Part shown: piece by piece, positions 21,701-32,620 of the stretch | Layout of the letters: every line of letters starts with the position of its first letter | Position numbering within the stretch: the first letter of the stretch is position 1 | NCBI GenBank assembly: GCA_039090855.1 | Contig: CM076996.1 | Coordinates: 45,722,469-45,786,468 of the forward strand | Reading direction: 5' to 3' | DNA from: Macrothele yani | Lineage: Eukaryota > Arthropoda > Arachnida > Araneae > Macrothelidae | DNA length: 64,000 bases | Notes under the pieces: generated by a model | The model's database searches: none | What the model was told of the DNA's origin: nothing | Seen by the model: the letters and a program-made list of their open reading frames with translations, nothing else | Program-made: the position numbers and the translations under genes

Positions 21701-23842
21701 TGAGTTTTTTTTTCCTTACAATTTTTTAAGCCGACGCTGCTGCCCTCTTGGGGCTTTATGTTTTCGATGGATCTTTGATTTTAAGTGATAGCAACGACCG
21801 AGTGGAGAAAGGGCGCTGTATAGGTGTTAGCTATGTTGGTGCTTATGTGTTTCTTGGAACTTTGTTATTTGCTGAGTCATCAGTTTTAGATTTTTGTCAT
21901 CTTAGACAATTTAAGTTCGCTCAGTAAACTATGGTTTTGCGAGCTTGAGTTTACGTTCAAAGTTCAAAACCAGAATTTAGTTTAATCTCCAAAGCAAAAT
22001 GATTTCATGTCATATGAGGTTTTTCAGCAAGCAGTAGGCGTGCGAAAACAGTCGCAGGAGATAGTCAGTTTCCACTAGAAAGGGGGTATTCCAAATTTAA
22101 TTTCATGGGGAAAGCTCACACACTGGAGAGAGCGTAAAAACACTCTTCTTTCATGTTTTAATGAATTATAACAAAGCAGAAGTTTGGAAAATGGAATCCT
22201 ACAATGACTTTATGTGAAATAGAGTATAATCGGTCTTAGAGACTAAAATACATCTGAAGTATTTTGACACATTTCTGTTCAAAAGCAAAGTCGAATGGAA
22301 AAATTAGAGTAATTAAATCGATAGGAAAGGATTGATTGGTTGAATCAAAAAAAAAGGAAGAAAAAAGAAGTTTTATAAAAATAAAGCAAAGTTTGAAGAA
22401 TACATAAAACACTGAACAGAAGGAAAAACATAATAAGTAAAATAAGGGAAAAGAAGTAAGTATTTCTTAATAGAATACTTTTAAATAGGGGAATACGATA
22501 TTTTCACTATGGGAGTTTGGAAATAACTTCTTTTCTGACGAATTAGTAAAACGTTAAAAAAAGTGTTTAGAGAAAGAACGGACTTAGTCGCTATGTCTCC
22601 AGAATGAAAGTTTTTTCTGCTGAGACAATGAATAGAAAATGCGATAGTGAAAACCTGATTAAAACGAAAGAAAGGGTCAATGAAACTGAACTTCTAAAGG
22701 GAAAATGCAGCAGGCACAGAAGTTAGAAATGAAAGGGCAGACACGGGAGAACTGGACATTGAGTGAATGAAATATACGCGAAGTTTTGAAACATCTCAAT
22801 GTAAAGCGAAGCGAACTAAATGGGAAAAAGGAATGAGATTAGGGGTGTTCTTACTGACTTTGAAGAGGTGAGTAAACAATAAATATTTAGTTATACATGA
22901 AATAAAGTAACAACTGGCTCGTTTAACATGATTTTTGATGAAAGTATGAAATTTTAGTTGAAATGTCATGACCAGCATTTCGAAAAGAAATGGATTGAGT
23001 CGACATGTAGGGAACAGAAGTAAGGGATTCTTTATATTCGCTATGGGAGTGGGTAATAACTGCTTTTCTGGTGAGTTAGTAAAATGAGGAGAAGAAAAAT
23101 GAATACGAATTTTAATATAAGAATGCTTCTTGACGGAAAGATTTCCCCAAAAATTTGTTAAAGGACAATAAAACAATACTGCTATATCCGAAAAAAATTC
23201 TGCTATCTTGACAATGAATGCTTTTCTGTTTGATCAGTCAACGAAAAGAATTACAAACCTGGAAAGAATAAAAAAACTGCATATTTGACATACATGCAAG
23301 CTTTGAAGAATACTAAAACGTTTGTTAAAAAGAAATGAAAAAAATGGTTTGAATAAAAATAGTCCTAAATTTGTTAAAGTAAGGAAAAAAATACTAGCAT
23401 ATTGAGAAGTTTAACGAAATTTTTAAACATAGATTAAGTTAAATAGGGGAAATTGGAATGAAAACGTATGCTGGAATGACATGCAAAATAAAGAAATGAA
23501 ATATTGTTTCAACAGAATTTTAACAGCGAAAGATCTGTAGAGTTCTTGAACACACACGAAGAAATTACGAGAAAATAATATTGGAAAGGGCGAAAGGCTT
23601 AGAATTAACATGTTAAAATTTCTGCTTGATTTCCCAAAAATGTTGTCAAAGTCCAATAATTACTGCGATCAGGAACGAAATCGTTTCTAAAGAAGCTTAT
23701 CCTCGTCTCAAGGTCTGGAATAAAATTGAATGGCGGAAAAAAAAGTTCCTCAGAAAATACATTACATCTACGCGAAAAAAACTACATCAAAACATACAAA
23801 CATTATAAAAATACATGAATAAATAACGTAAAAGTAATTTAA
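21701..23842. other. non-coding middle of the foldback element
   Basis: AT-rich, with many short open frames of low complexity and no known motif. Diverged internal duplicates can be seen: a block with CACTATGGGAGTTTGGAAATA near 22508 resembles CGCTATGGGAGTGGGTAATA near 23040, and a block TTTGAAGAATAC recurs at 22393 and 23303. This suggests an old repeat of roughly 0.5-0.9 kb. Confidence 0.55.
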
Positions 23843-24164
23843 GAATTCACATTTCTGCTTCACTTCCTCCAAAATTTGTCTAAGTCCAATAAATCTCCCA
23901 ATAGAATAAAAAATAAAAATAAAAATATAAGTTTTTAAAATGAATTAGAGAGAATAAATATGATACGAAAAAATTATGAGTAAAAATATATTGGAACGTC
24001 TATAAAAATTCCTAACACTTCAGGGAATTCCTAAATAATATAAGTTTTATAAAATAAATTAAAGAGAATAAATAGCACACGAAAAAAATTACGTGTAAAA
24101 AAAAATATTGGAAAGACTTCTTTTCTCCAAAAAGTTCAGTAATCTCCCAAGAAAATAATAAAGT

Positions 24165-24610
24165 TCCAAAAATCACCGCTAGGGGACAACACATCGAGTT
24201 GACATCCCCTTTCCCCAACTCGGTCGTTGCCATATCTCCAAGATCCATCGAAAGTTCCAAAAAGCACCGCTAGGAGGCAGCACATCGAGTTGACATCCCC
24301 TTTCCCCCGCACGGTCATTGCCATCCCTCAAAGATCTATCGAAAGTTCCAAAAAGCACCGCTAGGGGCAGCACACCGAGTTGACATCCCCTTTTCGCCAC
24401 TCGGTCGTTGCCATCCCTCAAAAACCCATCGAAAGTTCCAAGAAGCACCGCAAGGTGGCAGCACATCAGCATTGAGTAGACTCTCCCTATATCCACCCCC
24501 TTTCCCAACTCGGTCGTTGCCATCCCTTAAAGATCCATCGAAAGTTCCAAGAAGCACCGCTAGGAGGCAGCACATCAGTATCGACCCAACACACTAGCGC
24601 CACCTGCCAC
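24165..24610 (-). repeat. ~90-bp tandem repeats in the right foldback arm
   Basis: The same repeat unit in inverse orientation, about four to five copies, with the outermost unit longer because of an extra TGGATATAG block, just as in the outermost unit of the left arm. The two arms therefore mirror each other unit by unit near the tips. Confidence 0.9.
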
Positions 24611-24747
24611 GCCCTCACATCCTCCTGCCCGTACCACGCTCCCACATACTCTGCCGCAAGCCACGCCCCTGCTCCTCCTAGAAAGAGCTGCTCCTCCGGC
24701 CGGATCGGTCATTTCATACTACTCGGCTGCCAAGAAGAATCCAGTCT

Positions 24748-25788
24748 TTAGTAGAGGATATGATCACCCTTGACTGCGTTGCAGGATTTACAACGTCTGT
24801 CCATGCTGAGGACATGGTTGTCAAGGAGCTGTTGAGGCATCGCGGCCCTTTCCTCTTGTAGCGCCAATCGCAGCTGCGGAATCGTTGTTGGCGGCAGGTA
24901 ACATGCTGCCAAGCGTCTCCCGAGAATGTACCACACGTGTTCGATTGGATTTAGGTCCGGGGACCTTGCGGGCCAATCCATGCGTTGAATATCTTCACTC
25001 TCCAACAGCTCTGCGACAGCCACTGTACGATGAGGTGTAGCGTTGTCGTCCATGAAGAACTCATGACCCACAGCACCTCTAAACAGACGCTCGTGAGGCA
25101 GGAGAACCTCGGTACAATAGCGGACACCAGTGACTGAACCTCCTTGGAAGATGGGGAGGTCAGTACGGCTACCAAGCATGATACCGCCGAAAACTAGAAC
25201 TCCGCCACCTCCAAACCGGTCCCTTTCGATGATGTTGGAGGTGTGATTGCGTGTTCTCTGCTCTCTCCAGATGTGTATACGTCCAGAATCGCTCATCAGA
25301 CTAAATCGGCTCTCATCCGTAAAGAGAATTCGACCCCATTGCTGATGTGTCCAGTTCTTGTGTTCCTGGCACCACAGAAACCGCCGTCTCCGATGAGCAG
25401 GCGTTAATGGCACACACCGTACTGGTCGTTGTGCAAATAGACCACCTTTGTGCAGCCTCCTGGCCACGATAAAATGAAATAACGGACGTCCAGTTGTCTG
25501 TTGCATGTGCCTTGCGATTACTCCCGCTGTCTGCCGTCTGTCTATTCTCGCCTGTAGGACAATATACCGGTCGTCCGCCGCCGTGGTTGCTCGTGGACGA
25601 CCACTGCTAAACTCTCGGACAGCTGTTCCGGTCATTTGAAATGCACTCCAAGCTCGTGAAACGATGCTGTGAGCGATCCCGAACTCCTCGGCCACACTAG
25701 TCCCACTTCGACCTTCTTCCAACTTCCCAATGACGCGACCTCGGGTAAAGTCATCCAGATGTCGTTTACTGGATTGCCTGTTGGCCAT
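24748..25788 (-). CDS. Tc1 DD34E transposase, apparently intact
   Basis: Cut-and-paste transposase of the Tc1 family. From ATG 25788 (MANRQSSKRHLDDF) to TAA 24748 there are 346 residues without interruption, the normal size. The order is: first HTH (HLDDFTRGRVIGKLEEG... AHSIVSRAW), the GRPR AT-hook-like link (SSGRPRATT), second HTH (FIVARRLHKGG), then the catalytic core LFTDESRFSL, FMDDNATPHRT, PDLNPIEHVW. There are 34 residues between the second Asp and the Glu. Compared with the copy at 42587, one codon is missing before FMDDN. The open frame extends upstream of this ATG but in the same frame and without another ATG. A 4-kb insertion lies about 25 bp past the stop and separates the gene from its polyadenylation signal (inverse of AATAAA near 20648). 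Confidence 0.92.
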   Translation of the reverse strand: MANRQSSKRHLDDFTRGRVIGKLEEGRSGTSVAEEFGIAHSIVSRAWSAFQMTGTAVREFSSGRPRATTAADDRYIVLQARIDRRQTAGVIARHMQQTTGRPLFHFIVARRLHKGGLFAQRPVRCVPLTPAHRRRRFLWCQEHKNWTHQQWGRILFTDESRFSLMSDSGRIHIWREQRTRNHTSNIIERDRFGGGGVLVFGGIMLGSRTDLPIFQGGSVTGVRYCTEVLLPHERLFRGAVGHEFFMDDNATPHRTVAVAELLESEDIQRMDWPARSPDLNPIEHVWYILGRRLAACYLPPTTIPQLRLALQEERAAMPQQLLDNHVLSMDRRCKSCNAVKGDHILY

Positions 25789-26053
25789 ACCACACGGTGG
25801 CAGCAACTCGACGTCGTTCAAACCGATGTACACCGTGCAATAGCTTTCACCGAATCGCTGAGCGTACACCGCCCGTGTGCTTTATACCCTTCCGACACCC
25901 CCCCCCCCCCTACGTCATGCTGCATATATGCGCATGCCCTACCGTACTGGACCCTAGTCTATCTCCTGAGTGGTCTTTCGGTCCGTTCTGCCTGCTCGTT
26001 CCGCTGTTATGCTAATTTCTCCTCTTCGTCCTTAATTTTTGCACACCAGTGTA

Positions 26054-27187
26054 TATGTATTTGTGGACAAAGGTGAATCTAAAAACTTACAAGCATGAAA
26101 TTTAAATTTGCAGAAAATAAATTGTGGTGAGGCCAAATACAAGTGCGCATTGTTCGAGTAAAATTAAGTTTTACAGATAAAGAGTCTGTTCATAGCCTAC
26201 AATAGAACTGAAGGAAACTATCAAAACTTGAATCACTGGAGCAAATGTAATATAAACTGCACAAGGTATTTTAAAATTTAATTCAGTAAATTCCCAAGGG
26301 AAACGTCATGACCACTATGGCATCACCTTTGTAACGGCGCCTGTCGAGGGAAATCGGTCTTTTATTAAAATAAATTGTTCGTTAAAATTTGTACAAAGCT
26401 CAGGTAAGACTTTCACTGCCAGGCTGCAGGCTTCCGTAACGATATGTACAGTTGGTGGAGTCAGTACCCAGCCAGCCTCAAATGATCGAATCTCACAGCT
26501 AAGCAGAATAGCTCTTTCGAAAATTAACTGCAACCATGATCATTGAAAAATCTCAGCTAGGAGAAATACCGAGAAAACCATCCGCAGTTCTACCCCGGAA
26601 ATGTAATCTAATAAAATTGACCAACAAAGATAGGGAACATTGATGTAAAACAGAAGTTCTTATTCCCAATTGTCAGGTCAAGGGGTACAAACTTCAGCTC
26701 AGTGTCGCGAGAGCATCCCACTGCTGGATTCCCATAGGACGACATAAGAGCAGATTCTGCCATTTGATAAATACTACGACAAAAGAATGCGCAGGCTGCC
26801 AAAAATGTGCTGGCGTCATTTAATGAAAGAATCAAAACTGAAGGTAATCTTTGGGAAATAACTCTTGGCTAACAACATGTATTTCTGAAAGAATTAGTTT
26901 TAAAATGAACACATTCTTATCTAAAGGCGTCTGAGAAAAAAAAATAGAAAAAATAAACCGATAGAAATTACAAATCACAAGTAATGAATGAAACAGTAAT
27001 TACAATAAACTCTTGAAACCTAACAAAGTCAAACGATTGAAAATCTTAATCAAACTGTACACAAAATAAAAAAAATCTCCTAAGTGCTGAAATATGATAT
27101 TAAATAGAAAAACAATGTATACAAGGGCTCATCATATGGGAAACCATGCATATTTTTAAACATGTCGTCGGGATGGCTGTTCGAATA
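26054..27187. other. no gene seen
   Basis: AT-rich DNA with two short frames (26315-26533, 26608-26835) that match nothing I recognise. No repeat ends are visible. Confidence 0.55.
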
Positions 27188-27728
27188 GGTAACATCCCCA
27201 ACATTGCCATCCACTGCTGGATGAAAGTCTTCCCAAATTTCTTCCATAACGGTCTGCTTGAGCAAGTCTCTTCAGCGTCACTCCAGCATCCTTTCAAATT
27301 GCATCCACCTATCTTCCACATGGTCTTCTTCTTGGTCTTTTCTTGCCCTTTGGTTTCCAGTCTAAAATATCAGTCGTCTATCAGTGGTCTGTTCTTCTGA
27401 CAATATGTCTAGCCCATTGCCATTTGATGGATTTTATTCTGACCACAATGACTACCACTCTTGTCTTTTACCTGGTCCACGAGTTCCTTGTCTTATCTTT
27501 CCTGGTTACACCAAGAATGCAGCTCTCCATGCTCTTTCAGTTGACTGCAGCTCCTGTATGTCATTTTTTTAGTTAACAGTATCTGCTTAAAACGCAAGAA
27601 CTGGAAGGATGCATTGATTAAACATTTCGCTTTTAAGACATAATGGTAAATTGTTCTTGAAAATTGTACTGTTTCATCTAAATGCTCTCTAAGCAAGTTT
27701 TATGCATCTATTCAGTTCTTCTAAAATG
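27188..27728 (-). mobile_element. old 5'-truncated RTE fragment (RTE-5)
   Basis: On the minus strand this aligns with the last part of the RTE coding region, including the segment that encodes the RTE C-terminus in the other copies: CATCCACTGCTGGATGAAAG corresponds to CATCCACTGCTGGACGAAGG-type sequence. Divergence and indels are much greater than between the other copies, and no long frame remains. It is the oldest of the five RTE insertions here. Confidence 0.8.
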
Positions 27729-27786
27729 TGACCTGCGCTGGACATCTGTTGCCAAGGAAAATGTAGGCATTGGTTATTTCTACACT

Positions 27787-28040
27787 GCAAACGCTCGGCA
27801 CACATTTGGAACACTTTTTTTCAAAAATGCGTTCCAAATGTGTTCTATTCCGTTCCGCTGACAACAAATGTGTTCCAAATGCGTTCTCCTCCAGTAAAAT
27901 GTGTTCTAGTGTTAACTTTTAGGACACATTATTTTTCCAGAACACATTCGGAACACTTTGTGCGTGAGACTGGAACATATTCAGAATGCATTGGGAACAC
28001 ATTACGAATGTGTTCTAAATGTGTTCCGAATTGCTGTCTC
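27787..28040. repeat. TGTGTTCC-motif palindromic repeat cluster
   Basis: The motifs TGTGTTCCAAATG, TGTGTTCT, GGAACACATT and AGAACACATTCGGAAC recur about a dozen times in both directions within 250 bp. The arrangement would fold into several stems. It looks like a palindromic MITE or an array derived from one; I could not set its ends. Confidence 0.6.
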
Positions 28041-28961
28041 GTATTTTCTTTCATTTTGAGGAATGTTTTGTCTCTTGGGCTTTCCCATATCAGAAATGTT
28101 TGTTCTATTTGAAACAACGAAATCATAGCTTAATGTAACTTAGCAAGTGCAATTGAGATGATTGAACAAATTCCCCATTAAGAAGTATTTTTTTGTCAAA
28201 TCTGTGTATATATGACTCCTCTGCATTAAACAATCTGAAAACAAATTATCTTTCACCTTCTCATATACAAGAGCGCAAAAATGCACGAATCTACTATATC
28301 TATCCTTCCAGTAAGTAGCTTAGCTCACCAGTTTGTATAGATTTGGAGTGTTCGTAAGCACCCTTAAAACTTATATTTTATTATTTATTTGTGTTTATTT
28401 CCTGGCCAGTTGCATGTAACGCGGTTTATAGCACTTGCATTTGCCGACATACAGAGTTTTAATGATGACGTTGGGGATGGGCGTAGCCCTCCTAAATTGT
28501 ACATTTTTAAATTGTGCGTTTTACTTGTGCTTTTTTTTTCTTATACGATTACATTAACCCATTATTCACACACTTTTCATATCTCGAAATGTGCTGTATA
28601 TACGAACAGCCCATTCCGAGAAACTGAGTTCTATTTGTACAGCGAGGAAAGACACAAAGCTCAATTATTTGCATTTTACGAATTTTTGCTTTATTAATTT
28701 TCTCTCTCTAATACGTGAACCGATTATTTCATTTCAGCAGCGCTGCCTAGCATTCACATTTGCTATGTTACGAATATTTACACAAAGTGGTCAAAAAGTT
28801 ATCTGCCAAGTTTTATGAATTTTTTTTTTTTTCGAAACAAAGATTATGATGCTGGTTCAAGCTGCGTACATACTGACATTTCCCATTTATATACAGATAC
28901 GCTCAGTGTGCCTGCCCGTCAGCGAATTTTTGATGGAAGGGTTTATTGTAACACACACAAT
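28041..28961. other. no gene seen
   Basis: AT-rich sequence with small frames and homopolymer T-runs. No motif or repeat structure is supported. Confidence 0.55.
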
Positions 28962-31668
28962 CAGTGTTGCATTCAGAGAGTTTTTTTCCGGGGGGGATAC
29001 AAATTTTGAGGGGGCTGAAACCTGTTGACTGATTATGTACATATAAAAATTTAAAATAGAGTAAACATTTTTTTATGCTTGTGTATCGCAAATGCAAATT
29101 CCAATAAATCTACACATACATGTGATTAAAAATGCAAACATGTTATACCTTTGCTTTTTAATTCAGTAATGCACCACGTATTTCACCTTGAGGTGGTGTA
29201 AAATATTGAGGATGCCAGTAAGAAAACGCTGTGCTGGAAAAAATCCCTCCCAAAACATTAGGACTGGTAAACATGTTCTCACCTTACTACAAGCGTATTT
29301 CTGATTATTAAGGAATCATACAGTGTTACCTGAAAACGTATGGTGTAAACCATTCTTCTGCCGTTTGGTTTCAGCCCTTTTAGATAATTTAGGTCAACAT
29401 TAAGAAATAGAGGCAAAATTTTGACAAGAGTGAAAGATTTCTACTCCAAATTATATGAAAGGGATGATACATGTACTCCAGACATCATGAAAGGTACCAG
29501 TACCAGAGTTCTCCCAGTCCTCTCAGCAGAAGTTGCACATGCAATCAAGAACATGAAGAGGGGAAAAGCTCCAGGAGAAGATGGAATTACTGTAGACATC
29601 ATACAAGAAGCAAGTGGAGAAATCGAAACAGTACTCGCCCAAATTTTCACTCGATGCCTTAATGAAGGGAAGATTCCTGAGGATTGGAACAAAGCTACAA
29701 TGGCCCTGCTACATAAAAAAGGTGACATTGAGGATCTCAGGAACTACAGACATATCAGCCTCCTATCAGTGGTTTATAAAATATTCACTAAAGTTCTTTC
29801 ACACCGCTTGAAGGTAACACTGGACATGGCTCAACCGAGAGAACAAGCTGGATTCAGGAATGGCTACAGCACAATAGATCATATCCACGTACTGAGATAA
29901 CTAATTGAAAGAGCGAGGGAATATGAACTTCCATTGTGCATGGCTTTTATCGATTATGAAAAAGCGTTTGATTCGGTGAAACCATCAGCAGTTACAATGG
30001 CTCTGAAATCCTGCGGTATTGAAGATGCATACATTAATGTTATTAATACCATCTATGAAAATGCAAGTGCAAAGATTCGGCTGTTTGTGAATACAGCACA
30101 CATAAAAGTTGGAAAGAGAGTGAGACAAGGTGACACCATATCTCCGAAGCTCTTTAATGCTACATTGGAGGGTGTCTTTCAGTCGCTGAGCTGGGAAAAC
30201 AAGGGGATAAAGATTAATGGAGATTAATTAACTCACCTTCGTTTTGCTGATGACGTAGTCATTTTTGCAACTACCCTATCAGAGCTGCAGAATATGATCC
30301 AGGAACTTGCTGTCAAGAGTAAAGAAGTGGGATTAAAAATGAACTTTCAGAAGACAAAAGAGATGTTCAATGCTTTTTCAAGAAATGAAGATTTATCGAT
30401 TGATGGAGAAAAGCTGGAGATAACAGACACGTACGTTTATCTTGGACAGCAGATATCAAGTGAGGGTCACATTGATGAAGAAATTAATCGGCATACAAAA
30501 CTTGCCTAGAGAGCTTTTGGAAGAAACAGCATAATTTTCAAAAGCAATATGCCATTATGTCTTAAAAGAAAAGTGTTTGATCAATGCATCCTCCCAGTGC
30601 TTACGTATGGTGCAGAGACGTGGACCTTAACTAAAAGAGACATACAAAGGCTGCAGACAACTCAAAACAGCATGGAGAGGTGCATGCTTGGTGTAACCAG
30701 GAGAGATAAGAAGAGGAACTCGTGGATCAGAAAAATGACAAGAGGGGAAGACATCATGATCAGAGTAAAATCCCTGAAATGGCAATGGGCTGGACATACT
30801 GCCAGAAGATCAGACCATCGATGGACAGTCGAAATTTTAGATTGGATTCCAAGGGACAGGAAAATACCCAGAGGAAAACCACATGGGAGATGGGTGGATG
30901 AAATTCGAAAGTATGCGGGAGCAACATGGAGGAGACTGGCACAAGACAGACCGTTGTGGAAGAGGCTTGGAGAGACCTTCGTCCAGCAGTGGATTGATAA
31001 TGGTTGACAATGATGATGATGATGATGATGATAGTAGCAAAAAAAAAACTGTTTGAATGCCAGTTTGTGGTGCCTCAATTTTTTTTATTTCTTTTTGTTT
31101 TGTCACAGATCATGAACCTCACGCTGCAAGGACAAAAAAAAAAAAAAAAATTGTGGGAACAATTTCTAACAATTTGCTATTGTTAAAAATTAGGTGGCAA
31201 ATATTTTGCTGTACTGGAAGCCCTAACGTCTCATTAGCTACACTGAGGCTTAAACGTATACATGGAATGTCGGCTTCCAGAAGACTGAAACAAAGCTGAA
31301 TGCCAGATTCCAAAGTATGATGATGTTTTGCAGTGCAAACATCTCTACTCTGTTAGAATTAGGTTCTTATTGCAGAAGTAGTCGGAGTTGCCAGTGATTG
31401 AAAAACTGCCCCTGCAACGAGTACTATTAAATGTTTTATTGAAGAATGATAGAAATTTTGAAGTCCATGTGGATGTTTTTTTTTATTATTATAATATTTT
31501 TCCTCATTTTCTTAAGTTTTTTTAAATTTATTTCTCCAATATTCAGCTATAAAAAAACAGTTAGACTAAATATAAGGGGAGATCGCACAACAACCTACGG
31601 GGGGGGGGGCATTCATGGAATTTCGGGGGGGCTAAGCACCCCAGAGAAGATGCCTGAATACATCACTG
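28962..31668. mobile_element. hAT-like element carrying an RTE fragment (hAT-1)
   Basis: The ends are CAGTGTTGCATTCAG (28962) and CAGTGATGTATTCAG (inverse, ending 31668). The eight bases CACACAAT flank both ends exactly (28954-28961 and 31669-31676). An 8-bp duplication and CAGTG tips are hallmarks of the hAT superfamily. Both subterminal regions have G-runs (near 28989 and 31604-31630). No hAT transposase is seen, so this is a non-autonomous element; most of its interior is the RTE insertion at 29402-31035. Confidence 0.88.
29402..31035 (+). pseudogene. 5'-truncated RTE copy with three stops (RTE-2)
   Basis: The sequence starts in the linker before the RT domain and runs to the ATG/GAT tail at 31010-31035. 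One reading frame is kept throughout, with no indels, but is cut by TAA 29898-29900, TAA 30225-30227 and TAG 30507-30509. Motifs present: KAPGEDG, REQAGFRNGYS, FIDYEKAFDSV, RVRQGDTISP, FADDVVIF, YVYLGQQISSEG, and the C-terminal QWIDNG. Compared with the copy at 35322, each stop is a single base change (GAA to TAA, TAT to TAA, TGG to TAG). A 5'-truncated LINE insertion, dead on arrival. Confidence 0.93.
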
Positions 31669-32179
31669 CACACAATGTACTGTGGGTTTGGAATCAGACA
31701 CAACATGCTGACTGATTCCTATGTAGACTTATTATTTGAAAATCAATAATTCAAGGGCTGTTGAAACACAATAGTTTCAAGAAACTTTGTGTTTTTGCTG
31801 TTGTAAAACGCCAGTAATATTTTTGATTAATTGAAGCAGGTGCGCATTTTATCAACTTCATCGTTTATTATTTATTTGCTCTTATTACGAAATCTTGAGA
31901 ATTTCATTTCGAGAGGGCCCAACTGTTAAAAGCATTAAGAAAGCTATGCATGATATAATAATATGGTTTTTGCACGGAGTGCTGCTGCTAGAATAAGTTT
32001 TGCGTTCCTCTTAACCTAGGTAGCACAGCCTTGCAATTTAACGTAGGCCCAACCAGGGCTCGACTTAGGTTAGTCAAGGCCCAGTGCATATCCTGTGTCT
32101 GGGGCCCATCGATTAAAATTTTCAGTCAACTGTTGAAAATAATATTTGCTGAAAATCTCGTGTCCCATCTACATTATTC
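31669..32179. other. no gene seen
   Basis: AT-rich. CAGGGCTCGACTTAG near 32056 followed by GGGGCCCATCG resembles a transposon tip, but no partner is evident. Confidence 0.5.
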
Positions 32180-32620
32180 TTAAGGTGGTTCCACCTAAAA
32201 TCTCTGCCTTATGTTTCCAATGGTAAAATTTCTTCACATATTTTCTTCGCAATTAATGTATTCCCAAGGATGAAAATTTGCGCTTCGATAGAACTAACTT
32301 TGAGTTATAGCATGGGATACTTAGTACTTGCTAAAACATAACATTAATGAAGCATTTCCACATTTGTTTGTCTACTGATGTCATCAATGTACCGGTCGCG
32401 CCATCTATTAACAGGTCTGAGCATTACTCAAAGAAAAATGATTGAATTTTTAATATAATTATGGTTATGTTTTAGCAAGTATTCCATGCTGTAACTTAAA
32501 GTTAGATTTATCGATGTGGTATTTTCATCCTTGGGAATACATTAATTGAGAAGAAAATATGTAAAGAAGTTTTACCATTTGAAACATAAGGCAGAGATTT
32601 TAGGTGGAACCACTTTGTTA
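32180..32620. mobile_element. palindromic MITE 1
   Basis: Two arms of about 150-160 bp are inverse copies: left 32183-32340 and right 32465-32617, starting AAGGTGGTTCCACCTAAAAT and AAAGTGGTTCCACCTAAAAT. Shared internal words include GCCTTATGTTTCCAATGGTA and ATTCCCAAGGATGAAAAT. TTA occurs at both outer edges and could be a target duplication. The centre (about 32345-32460) is unique. No coding frame is present. Foldback MITE of unknown superfamily. Confidence 0.88.

Larger units (their letters stand above)
20711..24723. mobile_element. foldback-type element with long repeat-built inverted arms
   Basis: The tips are AGCAGCATGAAATGACCGAT (left) and AGTAGTATGAAATGACCGAT (right, in inverse), continuing as CCGGCCGGAGGAGCAGCTC on both sides. 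CGGCTG occurs immediately outside both tips (20705-20710 and 24724-24729) but only once in the uninterrupted Tc1 copy at 43650, so it is the target duplication. The left arm runs to about 21700 (990 bp) and the right arm from about 23843 (881 bp). The 2.1-kb middle has no convincing coding frame. Drosophila FB elements have this kind of structure; the mobilising enzyme here is unknown. Confidence 0.92.
20480..26051 (-). mobile_element. Tc1 element split by a foldback insertion (Tc1-B)
   Basis: The ends read CACTGGCATGCAAAAATTAA (left) and CACTGGTGTGCAAAAATTAA (right, in inverse), with TA at 20478-20479 and 26052-26053. The left part 20480-20710 matches the 3' part of the copy at 42351-43878, and the transposase half (24730-26051) matches the rest. 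Joining the two parts gives about 1.55 kb, the expected length, so the 4013-bp piece between them is a later insertion. Confidence 0.93.

Noticed and set aside
22796..23176. 126-codon frame in the foldback middle
   Set aside because: Low-complexity translation, no motif, no matching start context; likely chance.
31004..31186. Met-rich frame over ATGATG repeats
   Set aside because: It is the trinucleotide tail of RTE-2.
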